A stretch of DNA of 64,000 nt from Microtetraspora malaysiensis (GTDB lineage: Bacteria; Actinomycetota; Actinomycetes; Streptosporangiales; Streptosporangiaceae): assembly GCF_001528665.1 (NCBI RefSeq), contig NZ_BBYJ01000025.1:1-64000 (forward strand), given 5' to 3'. The translations under genes and the position numbers were made by a program. Under the pieces are notes generated by a model. The model made no database searches, was not told where the DNA came from, and saw only the letters and a list, made by a program, of their open reading frames with translations. This document shows, piece by piece, positions 16,759 to 28,495 of this stretch. Within the stretch, counting starts at the first letter, position 1; every line of letters begins with the position of its first letter.

Positions 16759-16784
16759 GGGGGCCGGTCGCCGGACCGGCCCCC
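16759..16784 (+). terminator. Rho-independent terminator after the metalloprotease gene
   Basis: Perfect 11-bp stem GGGGGCCGGTC / GACCGGCCCCC with a GCCG loop, followed by TTTC, 21 bases after the metalloprotease stop. The LysR gene converges from the other side. Confidence 0.85.
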
Positions 16785-16809
16785 TTTCATGTCAGGAGGC
16801 CGGCGACCG

Positions 16810-17784
16810 TTATCCGGTGGGACGGGCCGCCTCGTCCTCGGTCATGGGCAGCTCATGCTGGAGCGCCTCCGCCTGGCGGCGCAGGTGGTCGAGCATGGCC
16901 TTGGCGGCCGGCGTGAGCGGCCGGGCCTCGGGCAGCGTCACGCCGACCGAGCGCCGTACGGACGCGAGCGGCACCGGCAGCTCCGCGAGCTGGTCGTCGG
17001 TGCGGACAAGCAGCGCCGGCAGCGCGGCGATCATGTCGGTCGCCAGGAGCAGCGAGCGGATCGTCAGGATCGAGGTGCACTCGACCCGGTTCTCCGGCAG
17101 CGGCAGCCCCTCGCGCTGGAAGACCTGCTCCAGCTCGTGCTTCAGGGCGGTCTGGTCCAGCGGGAGGATCCACGGATAGCCGAGCAGCTCGGGCAGCGTA
17201 CGCGCGTGCCCGGCGGGGTGCCCGGCGCGGGCGACGAGCAGGGTCGGCTCGTTGTAGAGGGGGATCTGGTGCAGGCCCGGCCGGCCCTCGATGGGGTTGA
17301 GCCGCCCGAGAATCAGGTCGGTGCCGCCGTCGATCAGCCGCGGGACGAGCGAGTCGAACGTACCCTCCCTGACGATCACCGTGATGCCGGGCCGTTCGGC
17401 CTTCAGCGCGGCGATCGAGCGGGGCAGCAGCACGTTGGTCGCGGCCAGGAGGGTGCCGACGGTGACGGTGCCGGTCTCGCCGTCGGCGAGCCCCGCGATC
17501 CGGTCGCCCGCCCGGCGCAGCTCGGCCTGTACGGCACGGGCGTGGTCGATGAACGCCTCGCCGAAGAGGGTGGGCGTGACGCCGCGCGGGCCGCGGCGGA
17601 ACAGCTCCACTCCGAGGATCTGCTCCACCTCCCGCAGCCCGCGTGTCACGGCGGGCTGCGCCAGGTGGAGATGCTCGGCGGCACGCAGGACGCTGCCGTG
17701 CTCGGCGATGGTTGTCACGAGCACCAGGTGCCGGAGCTTGAGCCGGCCGCTCAGCAGGTCCAGCGGTCGGGATATCACCGCCAC
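16810..17784 (-). CDS. LysR-family transcriptional regulator
   Basis: 324 residues, typical length. The N-terminal helix-turn-helix reads LRHLVLVTTIAEHGSVLRAA then EHLHLAQPAVTRGLREVEQI (about residues 17-56), followed by the periplasmic-binding-like effector domain (GTVTVGTLLAATNVLLP, LILGRLNPIEGRPGLHQIPL). It resembles the GbpR/PcaQ branch, which controls aromatic and sugar-acid catabolism. It follows the MHS transporter gene by 25 bases on the same strand and is likely cotranscribed. It probably senses 3-hydroxyanthranilate or a ring-cleavage product and activates the divergent operon. GTG start; two ATGs just upstream are in other frames. Confidence 0.88.
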   Translation of the reverse strand: MAVISRPLDLLSGRLKLRHLVLVTTIAEHGSVLRAAEHLHLAQPAVTRGLREVEQILGVELFRRGPRGVTPTLFGEAFIDHARAVQAELRRAGDRIAGLADGETGTVTVGTLLAATNVLLPRSIAALKAERPGITVIVREGTFDSLVPRLIDGGTDLILGRLNPIEGRPGLHQIPLYNEPTLLVARAGHPAGHARTLPELLGYPWILPLDQTALKHELEQVFQREGLPLPENRVECTSILTIRSLLLATDMIAALPALLVRTDDQLAELPVPLASVRRSVGVTLPEARPLTPAAKAMLDHLRRQAEALQHELPMTEDEAARPTG

Positions 17785-17809
17785 ATCATATAAGTCCGGA
17801 AAGTGGGAC

Positions 17810-19135
17810 CTATTTTGCTATATCGGCAGGCGAGGCGGGCTGTCCGGCGGGGAGGTCGCCCAGACGCTCGGCGTCGTTGCGCGGGATCACGAGCGCGGCG
17901 ACGAGGCTGATCGCGGCGACCGCGGTCAGGTAGCCGGTGATGGACAGCGAGCTGCCGGAGGCCGCGAACAGCGAGGCGGCGATGAGCGGGGTGATGCCGC
18001 CGCCGAGCAGCGAGGCGAGCTGGTACGCGACCGAGGTGCCCGAGTAGCGGATGGCCACGGGGAAGAAGCTCGCGGTCAGCGTGCCCTGCGGGGCGTGGGT
18101 CATCGACAGGACGGCGCCCATCGCCACCATGAACACCGCGATGAGGGCGGTGTTGCCGGTGTTGATGATCGGGAGGATCGCCACGGCGCCCACCAGCAGG
18201 ACCACGGAGCCGCCGGTGAAGATCGCGCGCAGCCCGCGCCGGTCGCCGATGTGCGCCCAGATGGGCGCGGTGGCCAGCCACACGGCGGCGCCGCCGATCA
18301 CGCACATCAGCAGGAAGGTGCGGGACAGGTGGACCTCGGTCTCGCCGTAATTGAGGATGTAGACCATGAAGATGTAGGAGACCGCGCTGTTGCCGACGAC
18401 CACGCCGATGGTGTGGATCACCTGGCGCCAGTGGTCGCGCAGCACGACCGCGATCGGCAGCCTGGCGGGCTTGCGGCGCTCGACGAGGTTCTCATACGCG
18501 GGGCTCTCCTCGATGCGCAGCCGCAGGTAGAGCCCGACGCCCACCAGCACGACGCTGAGCAGGAACGGCACCCGCCAGCCCCACGACAGGAAGCTCTCCT
18601 CGCTGAGCAGCGACGACGTGCCGAGGAAGACGAGGTTGGCGGTCAGCATGCCGGCGGGCGTGCCCATCATGGGGAACGCGCCGAAAAGCCCTCTTCGGCC
18701 CTTCGGGGCGTGCTCCATGGTCAGCACCACAGCGCCGCCCAGCTCGCCGCCGAGCCCGATGCCCTGCGCGACGCGCATCAGGACGAGGAGCACCGCCGCC
18801 CCCACACCGAGGGTGGAGTACGTCGGGAGCAGGCCGATCAGCGTGGTGCCGATGCCCATGATCAGCAGCGATACGACCAGCGTGTTCCGCCGTCCGATGC
18901 GGTCGCCGAAGTGGCCGAAGATGATGCCGCCGAGGGGACGGGCGAGGAAGCCCACGGTCATGGTGCCGAACGAGGCGATCGACCCGGCGACCGGGTCCAT
19001 GGCGGGGAAGAACTGCTTGTTGAAGACCAGTGCGGCCGCCGTGCCGTACAGGAAGAAGTCGTACCACTCGATGGTCGTGCCGATGAAGGCCGCCCACGAG
19101 ACGCGGCGCGCGGCCTTGCGGCGGTCTGTGTCCAT
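17810..19135 (-). CDS. MFS transporter, metabolite:H+ symporter (MHS) family
   Basis: 441 residues with 12 predicted membrane segments. The start RRVSWAAFIGTTIEWYDFFLYG, the loop GHFGDRIGRRNTLV (MFS motif A) and MRVAQGIGLGGELGGAV are characteristic of the MHS family (ShiA, ProP, KgtP and aromatic-acid importers). It is divergent from the 3-hydroxyanthranilate operon and linked to the LysR gene, so uptake of an aromatic acid such as 3-hydroxyanthranilate or a precursor is the likely job. That substrate is inference from context. ATG start. Confidence 0.88.
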   Translation of the reverse strand: MDTDRRKAARRVSWAAFIGTTIEWYDFFLYGTAAALVFNKQFFPAMDPVAGSIASFGTMTVGFLARPLGGIIFGHFGDRIGRRNTLVVSLLIMGIGTTLIGLLPTYSTLGVGAAVLLVLMRVAQGIGLGGELGGAVVLTMEHAPKGRRGLFGAFPMMGTPAGMLTANLVFLGTSSLLSEESFLSWGWRVPFLLSVVLVGVGLYLRLRIEESPAYENLVERRKPARLPIAVVLRDHWRQVIHTIGVVVGNSAVSYIFMVYILNYGETEVHLSRTFLLMCVIGGAAVWLATAPIWAHIGDRRGLRAIFTGGSVVLLVGAVAILPIINTGNTALIAVFMVAMGAVLSMTHAPQGTLTASFFPVAIRYSGTSVAYQLASLLGGGITPLIAASLFAASGSSLSITGYLTAVAAISLVAALVIPRNDAERLGDLPAGQPASPADIAK

Positions 19136-19187
19136 AAAACACCTGTGCCTTTTCGGTCGGGGAGTAGGGATGAGGATGCATCCAGGT

Positions 19188-19207
19188 GGTATGCCGCGAC
19201 GAATACC
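19188..19207. promoter_or_regulatory. Candidate LysR operator GGTAT-N10-ATACC
   Basis: An inverted repeat GGTAT (19188-19192) and ATACC (19203-19207) lies in the 150-base region between the divergent MHS transporter and the aldehyde dehydrogenase gene. Further GGTAT half-sites occur at about 19221 and 19272. LysR regulators bind such interrupted dyads. TATATA at 19237-19242 could be the -10 of the rightward promoter, with no good -35, as expected for an activated promoter. Confidence 0.5.
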
Positions 19208-19312
19208 GATCTGGGCGTGAGGTATGCGGATCCTGATATATAACGAAATTGAGATAGCTGAGACCTAGAGCGGTATTAGACTGTTATGCCATTGCGCAGC
19301 ACAATTGCGGCC

Positions 19313-20746
19313 ATGAAGCCCGCGCACTACGTCAACGGTGTCTTCGCGCCGACGGAAGCGACCTTTCCGCTGCTTTCCCCCGTCGACGGAAGCCAGGTAG
19401 GAGTCGTCCCCGAAGCCTCGCGCGACATCGTCGACGCGGCGGTCCGCGCCGCCAGGGCGGCGCTCGACGGCCCGTGGGGACGCACGAGCGTCGAGGAGCG
19501 GTGCGCGTTCCTGCGCCGGATCGCCGACGGCATCGAGGCCCGCTTCGACGAGTTCGTCGCCGCCGAGGTCGCCGACACCGGCAAGCCGCGCGACCTGGCC
19601 GCCACGGTGGACATCCCGCGCGCGATCGGCAACTTCCGCGCCTACGCCGACCTGGCCTACGGACGCCCCGAGCGGGCCTACCCCACCACGGTCCCGGGCT
19701 GGAGCGGCAGCGGCCAGGCGCTGAACTACACCGTCCGCCGCCCGCTCGGCGTCGTCGCGATCATCTCGCCGTGGAACCTGCCGCTGCTCCTGCTGACCTG
19801 GAAGGTCGCGCCCGCGCTCGCCGCCGGCAACGCGGTCGTCGCCAAGCCGTCGGAGGAGACCCCGTCCACCGCGACCCTGCTCGCCGAGGTGATCGGCGAG
19901 GCGGGGCTGCCGGACGGCGCCTTCAACCTCGTGCACGGCCACGGCGCCGGCGCGGCGGGGGAGCACCTGACCTCCCACGCGGGTGTGGACGCGATCGCCT
20001 TCACCGGCGCGTCGGCCACCGGCGCGGCGATCATGCGCAACGCGGCCGAGCACGTCACGCCGCTGTCCTTCGAGCTCGGCGGCAAGAACCCGGCACTGGT
20101 CTTCGCGGACGCCGACCTCGCCGAGGCGGTCGAGGGGACCGTGCGGTCGAGCTTCACCCACTCGGGCCAGATCTGCCTGTGCACCGAGCGCGTCTACGTG
20201 CAGCGGCCCGTCTTCGACGAGTTCGTCCGCGCCCTGGCCGAGCGCGCCCGCGCACTCACCGGCTACGGCCCGATGATCTCGGCCGAGCACCGCGACAAGG
20301 TGCTCTCCTACTACCGCCTCGCGGTGGAGGAGGGCGCCACGGTCCAGGCCGGCGGCGGCGTGCCGACCTTCGGCGACGCCCGCGACAGCGGGTTCTACGT
20401 CGAGCCGACCGTGCTGACCGGGCTGCCGCAGAGCGCCAGGACCGTACGCGAGGAGATCTTCGGCCCCGTCTGCCACGTCGCGCCGTTCGACGACGAGGAC
20501 GAGGCGATCCGGCTGGCCAACGACAGCCCGTACGGCCTGGCCGCCACAGTGTGGACCACCGACCTGTCGCGCGCCCACCGCGTGGCGCCGCGCGTCGAGG
20601 CCGGGATCGTGTGGGTCAACTGCTGGAACCTGCGGGACCTGCGCACCCCCTTCGGAGGGGTGAAGGCGTCCGGCATCGGGCGTGAGGGCGGCGAGTACTC
20701 GCTCGACTTCTTCTCCGAGCCCGTCAACGTGTGCGTCAAGATTTGA
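19313..20746 (+). CDS. 2-aminomuconate 6-semialdehyde dehydrogenase (aldehyde dehydrogenase family)
   Basis: 477 residues. Aldehyde dehydrogenase signatures: [47 protein letters not shown] with the general-base Glu, and [11 protein letters not shown] with catalytic Cys288. It belongs with the hydroxymuconic/aminomuconic semialdehyde dehydrogenases (DmpC, NbaE, AmnC). In this operon it should oxidise 2-aminomuconate semialdehyde to 2-aminomuconate with NAD+. The family normally starts at MKxxHYINGxF, which fits the ATG chosen; another in-frame ATG lies 27 bases upstream and neither has a strong ribosome site. First gene of the operon. Confidence 0.88.
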   Translation: MKPAHYVNGVFAPTEATFPLLSPVDGSQVGVVPEASRDIVDAAVRAARAALDGPWGRTSVEERCAFLRRIADGIEARFDEFVAAEVADTGKPRDLAATVDIPRAIGNFRAYADLAYGRPERAYPTTVPGWSGSGQALNYTVRRPLGVVAIISPWNLPLLLLTWKVAPALAAGNAVVAKPSEETPSTATLLAEVIGEAGLPDGAFNLVHGHGAGAAGEHLTSHAGVDAIAFTGASATGAAIMRNAAEHVTPLSFELGGKNPALVFADADLAEAVEGTVRSSFTHSGQICLCTERVYVQRPVFDEFVRALAERARALTGYGPMISAEHRDKVLSYYRLAVEEGATVQAGGGVPTFGDARDSGFYVEPTVLTGLPQSARTVREEIFGPVCHVAPFDDEDEAIRLANDSPYGLAATVWTTDLSRAHRVAPRVEAGIVWVNCWNLRDLRTPFGGVKASGIGREGGEYSLDFFSEPVNVCVKI

Positions 20747-20754
20747 GGACATCC

Positions 20755-21563
20755 GTGACAGAGAGACACCAGGCCGCCGCGGCACGGCTGCTGGAGGCGT
20801 ACGCGTCCGGCCGCCCGTGCGAGCCGGTACGCGACCTGATCGACGGCGTGGACGACGCCTACGCCGTGCAGAACCTGGTCACCGAGCGGTGGCTGGCGCA
20901 GGGACGGCGCCTCACCGGCCGCAAGATCGGACTGACCAGCACAGCGGTCCAGCGGCAGCTCGGGGTGGACTCGCCGGACTTCGGCATGCTCTTCGCCGAC
21001 ATGGCGGTGCCGGACGGCGAGGAGATCCCCGTCGGCGCGGTCCTGCAGCCGCGCGCCGAGGCGGAGGTCGCGCTCGTGCTCGACCGCGACCTGACCCACG
21101 AACGGCACACGGTCGCCGACATCATCCGGGCCACCGCCTTCGCGCTGCCCGCGATCGAGATCGTGGGCAGCCGGATCCGCGACTGGGACATCACCCTGAT
21201 CGACACCGTCGCCGACAACGCGTCCTCCGGCATGTACGTCCTGGGTACCCGTCCGGTGTCGCTGCGGGACGTGGACCTGCGGCTGGCCGGAATGGTGATC
21301 GAGCGGCGCGGCGACCAGGTGTCCAGCGGCATCGGCGCGGCCTGCCTCGGCAACCCGCTGCACGCGGCGGTGTGGCTGGCCGACACGCTGGTGCGGCTCG
21401 GCCGCCCGCTGCAGGCGGGCGACACCGTGCTGACCGGGGCGCTCGGGCCGGTCGTCCCGGTCGTGCCCGGCGACGTGCTGGAAGCGCGCATCGACGGCCT
21501 CGGCGACGTGCGGGCCGCGTTCGCCGCCGAGAAGCCCGCCGAGAAGTCCGCTGAGGAGGAAGT

Positions 21564-21567
<4 letters not shown>
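20755..21567 (+). CDS. 2-keto-4-pentenoate hydratase
   Basis: 270 residues, MhpD/DmpE family. It hydrates 2-hydroxypenta-2,4-dienoate to 4-hydroxy-2-oxovalerate. Family stretches are [80 protein letters not shown] and [14 protein letters not shown] start eight bases after the aldehyde dehydrogenase stop with GAGGA upstream. It overlaps the next gene by four bases (GTGA). Its product would need an aldolase that is not present here. Confidence 0.9.
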
Positions 21568-24259
<2,692 letters not shown>

Positions 24260-24263
<4 letters not shown>

Positions 24264-25441
24264 CGCTCGCGCACCCGCCCCTCGGCACTCTGCGCGGCGT
24301 GGATCTCGGCGGCGTCTCCGCGTTCACGGGCGTGCGGTACGCCGCGCCGGCCCGCCGGTTCGCCGCGCCCTCCCCGGCTCTGCCGTGGGAGGGCGTCGCG
24401 GACGCCGTCGCACCCGGCCCGCCCGCGCCGCAGTGGCCGGGGCGGATGGGCTGGGTGCCGGGGCTGGAGATCGACCCGTCGAGCGGCCGCGAGGACTGCC
24501 TGTTCCTGAACGTCTGGACGTCCTCGTGCGAGGAGCGGCGGCCGGTGCTGGTGTTCCTGCACGGCGGCGCGTTCGTGTTCGGCTCCGGCGCGCAGCAGAT
24601 GTACGACGGCGCCGCGCTCGCCCGCGACCACGGGCTCGTCGTCGTGACGGTGAACTACCGGTTCGGCTTCGCCGGGTTCTGGTACGGCGACGGCGTGCCG
24701 GCCGACATCGCCCTGCGGGACCAGCTCGCCGCGCTTGAGTGGGTGCGCGACAACATCGCGGCCTTCGGCGGCGACCCGGAGCGGGTCACCCTCGGCGGCC
24801 ATTCGGCGGGCGCGACCAGCGTGCTCGCCCTGATGGCCCTGGCGCCCGGCCTCTTCTCGCGCGCCGTGGCCATGAGCCCCGTGCCGTACGGCTTCGCCAC
24901 CCGGGAGGAGGCCGCGGCCTGGACCGCGGCCGCCCGCGAGGCGCTCGGGGGCGCCGACCCGTTCACCGCCCCGCTCGCGGACCTGCTGGACGCCGAGGGG
25001 GCCGCCGCGCGGGCGACGCCGCCGGTGGGTGGGCTGCTGCCGGTCGCGCCGGTCGTCGACGGCGACCTGCTCGCCGTCCATCCGATGGACGCGATCCGCT
25101 CGGGCGCGGCCGCCCCGGTGCCGCTCCTGGTGACGACGACGTCGCAGGAGATGCGGCTGTTCGCCGCGATCGGCGGGGGAGACCCCGGCAGGCGCGACGT
25201 GTTCGAGGAGCCCGCGCAGGAGGTCGTCGAGGCGCACCGGGGGCCCGCGCGGCTGCTGGTCTGCGACCACCGCTCGCCCCTGCGCCACGGCGGGATCACG
25301 CTCGGCGCCTGCCATCTCGTGGACGTGCCGCTCTACTTCGGCAACCACGGGACCCCGCTCACCGGCGCCGGTCCCGAGGTGGACGAGCGGGCGGGCGCGA
25401 TGACCGAGGAGTTCGCCCGGTTCTGTCGCGGCGAGGAGTGA
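24260..25441 (+). CDS. Type-B carboxylesterase family protein
   Basis: 393 residues, short for the family (usually about 500). FLHGGAFVFGSGAQQMYDG forms the oxyanion hole (HGG at 101-103), EDCLFLNVW is the family's second signature, and GGHSAGATS holds nucleophile Ser182. HLVDVPLYFGN near residue 355 supplies the catalytic His. It overlaps the ACMSD stop by ATGA, so it belongs to the operon. It may release the aromatic substrate from an ester or amide, for example formamide cleavage of formylkynurenine or formyl-3-hydroxyanthranilate; that is a guess from location. It is not a known member of this pathway. Confidence 0.82.
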
Positions 25442-25446
25442 ACGCG

Positions 25447-25608
25447 ATGAATGAAGCCGCCACGGTCGCGATCACCGGATCGGGGAACATCGGCACCGAC
25501 CCGCGGGCCGGCCCTGTCCGGGACTTCTGGGGAGGTCTGACCGGGCGGTCGTGCAGATTCCCGGAAGACCTCTCCTTTTACCCGTCCTGCCGGGCGCGCA
25601 CGCTATGA
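25447..25608 (+). pseudogene. Truncated acetaldehyde dehydrogenase (acylating) gene, N-terminus only
   Basis: Five bases after the esterase stop an ATG opens MNEAATVAITGSGNIGTD, the start of acylating acetaldehyde dehydrogenases of the DmpF/MhpF/NbaJ type, where GSGNIGTD is the NAD-binding loop. After codon 18 (base 25500) the similarity stops; the frame runs on with unrelated codons to a TGA at 25608. The expected 280 residues and the usually adjacent 4-hydroxy-2-oxovalerate aldolase gene are absent. A deletion with its left edge at about 25500 is the direct reading. Confidence 0.8.
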
Positions 25609-25703
25609 GGCAAGTCACATGATCTTGTGATGCCGATGATCTGGCGATGGCGCTGACCGACATGTAATGATCACTGTTAGTCAAGTGCGAGGAGTGATTA
25701 CGC

Positions 25704-25934
25704 GTGAAGATCGGCCTGAAGCGTACTTCCCGAGCAGTGTCAGTCGTCGTCGCCGCGGCCGCCGCCGCCGGCATCGTCCTAGGTTCGGGTGTGGCGTCGG
25801 CGCAGACCGTCATCAAGACCTATCCGTACACCACCGCGGGTGCGCGGGCCTGCCAGATCGACCTCAAGCTGGCCCCCGCCGGGTACTACTGCACCACGAT
25901 CAGCAACCCCACGCGGTACGCTCTCGCGCACTGA
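25704..25934 (+). CDS. Small secreted peptide of unknown function
   Basis: 76 residues. A GTG start with GAGGAG nine bases upstream opens a classic signal peptide: KIGLKRTSRAVSVVVAAAAA then AGIVLGSGVASA|Q. The mature part is about 43 residues, QTVIKTYPYTTAGARACQID to YYCTTISNPTRYALAH, with two cysteines (ARACQ and YYCTT) that may form one disulfide. No family recognised; similar short alanine-leader secreted peptides are common in actinomycetes. It has its own terminator. A dyad CACAtgatctTGTG lies upstream at about 25617. Confidence 0.7.
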   Translation: MKIGLKRTSRAVSVVVAAAAAAGIVLGSGVASAQTVIKTYPYTTAGARACQIDLKLAPAGYYCTTISNPTRYALAH

Positions 25935-25946
25935 TCTGACGATCAC

Positions 25947-25980
25947 GAATGCCGCCTCCGGACATCCGGAGGCGGCATTC
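25947..25980 (+). terminator. Terminator hairpin after the small secreted peptide gene
   Basis: GAATGCCGCCTCCGG pairs perfectly with CCGGAGGCGGCATTC around a four-base loop, 12 bases after the peptide stop. The stem is long and stable but lacks a strong T run, as is common in actinomycetes. Confidence 0.85.
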
Positions 25981-26038
25981 GCCGTTTCCCGCGCCGACGA
26001 CGCGGCGGTGATGACGGTGCTCAGCGGGTGGCCGAGTG

Positions 26039-26068
26039 GGGGGTGACGGCCGACCGGCCGTCACCCCC
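26039..26068 (-). terminator. Terminator hairpin after the amidase gene
   Basis: A perfect 13-bp stem, GGGGGTGACGGCC / GGCCGTCACCCCC, with a GACC loop lies 11 bases past the amidase stop. It could act in both directions. Confidence 0.85.
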
Positions 26069-26079
26069 GCATGTCTCGG

Positions 26080-28329
26080 TCAGCTCTCGTCGGCGGATGC
26101 CGGGGGAGCGGCGGTCACCGGCGCGGTCGGCTCCGATGTCGCCGTGCCGTCCGCGTAGCCCTCCGCCGACACCGTCACGCGTACGGACAGGCGCGCGCCG
26201 CGGTCGTCTCCCTTGAGGTGATAGGTCTGCCCGGTCGCGTCCTTGACCGGGACGCCGTCACGCAGCCACTGGTACGCGACCGTCTCCGTCTCCGGCGACC
26301 AGGTGCCGGGTGACGCCTTCAGCGACCAGCCGATCTTCGCGACGCCGGTCACGGCCGGGGGCGCGGTGTTGAGCACCGCGGGCGTCCGCGCGTCGTTCAG
26401 GTCCACCTCCGTTGCCCGGACGAACACCTGCCGGTGGGCGTACCAGAGCTGGTAGTACCTGTCCTGGCCCTTGAGGTCGGTGCGGTCGCCCGCGGCCGAC
26501 CCGTCGAACGTCGTCGCCCGGTAGTAGTCCGTGACCACGTCCTCGTCGCTGACGGCGTACGACTGCCCGGCCGGGATCTTGTACTCCAGCGCCGAGAGCG
26601 CCTGGACGGGGATGCCGGTGCCGTTGTAGGCGGCGGCCTCGGGATAGGCCCGACCGTAGATCGAGGCGGGCTGGGTCGCGGACGACTTCCCGGTGACCGT
26701 CTTGGCGAGCGTGCGGACGACCACGGGCTTGCCGGCCGGGTTGTGCAGCCAGGCGAGCGAGCCCGCCCACCACACGCCGAGCCAGTCGCCGCGGACCTCG
26801 GCGACGACGAGCTTGTGGCCGGAGGTGACGCGCGCGCTGATGTCGCTCGCGTAGGTCGTGCCGTCGGCGCCGTCCGGCTTCCACCCCGGGTCCTTGGCGA
26901 GCGGCGCGCTCTCGGAGGGCGACTGGCGGAGCGGGACGAAGTTCGTGCCCGCCCCGGGGACGCAGTCCGGCGAGTGCGGCGACGCCTGCGCGCAGCCGGT
27001 CACAGATTGCGGGTTGTCCTGGTAGCCGGCCCGCACCTCCACGACGTCTCCCGCCGCGACGTTCGCGGTGGCCTCCCGGGTGCCGCCGACGGGGGCGCCG
27101 AGCAACTCGAAGTAGTGGTCCCAGTCCCAGTACGGCCCCGGGTCCCAGTGGACGCTCTTGGTGTTGCCGAACACGGTCCCGGGCACCTGGTCGTGGCCGA
27201 TGATGTGCGCGCGGTCCAGCGGGATGTCGTACTTCGTGGCGAGGTGCTTCACCAGCGCGGAGGAGGTCTGGTACATCGCCTCGGTGAACCAGCCCGCGGT
27301 CCCGGCGAAGCCCTCGTGCTCGATGCCGATCGAGTGCATGTTCACGTACCAGTTGCCGGCGTGCCAGCCGACGTCCTTGGCGTCGAGGTGCTGGGCGATG
27401 TGGCCGTCGGAGGAGCGGATCGTGTAGTTCCACGCAAGGTACGTGGGGTCCTGGGCGAGCTGCACCGAGGGTCCGTAATACCCCTCGGTGTCGTGGATGA
27501 CGATGTACTTGAGCTTCGGGCCTCCCGGCCCGGTCCGGTCGGCGAGGTCGTGGTTGCCGTAGTCGGTCGTGCCGTCCGGCAGCGTGGGGGCGCCCTTGGC
27601 GTACGGCGCCTCCAGCCACTCGCAGTCGAGCCCGGCCGGGCAGTCCACGGCGGGGGCGACGGCCGCCTGCGCGCGGGGGAGCGCGACCGAGGGGTCGGCG
27701 GCGAGCGTCACCTTCTGGCCGTCGTCGGTGACGCGGCTCTCGCCCTTCTGGAGGGTCTGGTAGACCTGCCGGACGAAGTCGCTCCGTGCGCCGAAGCGCG
27801 CGACCGCGCCCTGCCAGGAGGCGAGGTCGTCGCCTGCCCGCTGTGTGGACGCGCGGCCGGAGGCGCCGGACGCGCGGTAGGACGCCAGCAACGCCGCGCC
27901 GCCGCAGATGTTGGCGTTCGACTCGCCGGTCAGGGCGGCGGCCGTCAGCCCGGTCAGCTCGGCCGCCGCCGCGACCTGGCTCTTCGCCTCGGTCGTGCGG
28001 CCCTTGCCGGCGCCGTCCCACGCCTCGGGCGTCCGGGTGTTCAGGTCGAACACGCCGTAGCCGCCGTCGCTGCTGGGCCCGCCCTGGTGCTGGTCCCAGC
28101 GCGACAGCATGTACGCCACCGCCTTCAGCAGGGACTCCGGCACGCCCGCGGCGCGGGACGCCTCGGAGAACGCCGCTTCTCTGCTGGGCGCGGACAGCGT
28201 CGCCGCGCAGGACACCTGTGCCTCGGGAGTGCGCGCTGATGTGGCGCCCAACGCGGCGGGCGCGACGGACAGCGACACCGTCGCCACCGCCGCGCCCGTG
28301 ATCGCGACACTCCGGAGTGAAGATCTCAC
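26080..28329 (-). CDS. Secreted N-acetylmuramoyl-L-alanine amidase, multidomain
   Basis: 749 residues. A signal peptide (RSSLRSVAITGAAVATVSLS ... ALGA) directs export. After a helical N-terminal region (about 40-200, PESLLKAVAYMLSRWDQHQG) comes an Amidase_2 domain: YIVIHDTEGYYG (zinc His near 278), WHAGNWYVNMHSIGIEHEGF, GHDQVPG and SVHWDPGPYWDW with the last zinc His and Asp. Next is an SH3-like region and at the C-terminus an Ig-like module (PPAVTGVAKIGWSLKASPGT ... YQWLRDGVPVKDATGQ). It should cut the amide between muramic acid and peptide in cell-wall peptidoglycan. GTG start with GAAGGGG upstream. No recognisable c-di-AMP riboswitch precedes it. Confidence 0.88.
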   Translation of the reverse strand: MRSSLRSVAITGAAVATVSLSVAPAALGATSARTPEAQVSCAATLSAPSREAAFSEASRAAGVPESLLKAVAYMLSRWDQHQGGPSSDGGYGVFDLNTRTPEAWDGAGKGRTTEAKSQVAAAAELTGLTAAALTGESNANICGGAALLASYRASGASGRASTQRAGDDLASWQGAVARFGARSDFVRQVYQTLQKGESRVTDDGQKVTLAADPSVALPRAQAAVAPAVDCPAGLDCEWLEAPYAKGAPTLPDGTTDYGNHDLADRTGPGGPKLKYIVIHDTEGYYGPSVQLAQDPTYLAWNYTIRSSDGHIAQHLDAKDVGWHAGNWYVNMHSIGIEHEGFAGTAGWFTEAMYQTSSALVKHLATKYDIPLDRAHIIGHDQVPGTVFGNTKSVHWDPGPYWDWDHYFELLGAPVGGTREATANVAAGDVVEVRAGYQDNPQSVTGCAQASPHSPDCVPGAGTNFVPLRQSPSESAPLAKDPGWKPDGADGTTYASDISARVTSGHKLVVAEVRGDWLGVWWAGSLAWLHNPAGKPVVVRTLAKTVTGKSSATQPASIYGRAYPEAAAYNGTGIPVQALSALEYKIPAGQSYAVSDEDVVTDYYRATTFDGSAAGDRTDLKGQDRYYQLWYAHRQVFVRATEVDLNDARTPAVLNTAPPAVTGVAKIGWSLKASPGTWSPETETVAYQWLRDGVPVKDATGQTYHLKGDDRGARLSVRVTVSAEGYADGTATSEPTAPVTAAPPASADES

Positions 28330-28495
28330 GTGATGTGACCCCTTCTCGTGCTGCCTGTGGGGGTTCAGGCCGGGTAATCACATCGCCGTGATGGCCTCTC
28401 ACGCCAGGGCCGTCGGCAAATCTCGGCAAGATTGTAATTTTTCGCCAAACATGGCCGGGTGTATGAAAATCACCGTCTCGCCGGGGAGGCCGCCG

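Noticed and set aside
28330-28495. Possible c-di-AMP (ydaO-type) riboswitch before the cell-wall amidase
   Set aside because: Such riboswitches often precede actinomycete amidases, but the conserved core segments could not be matched here.
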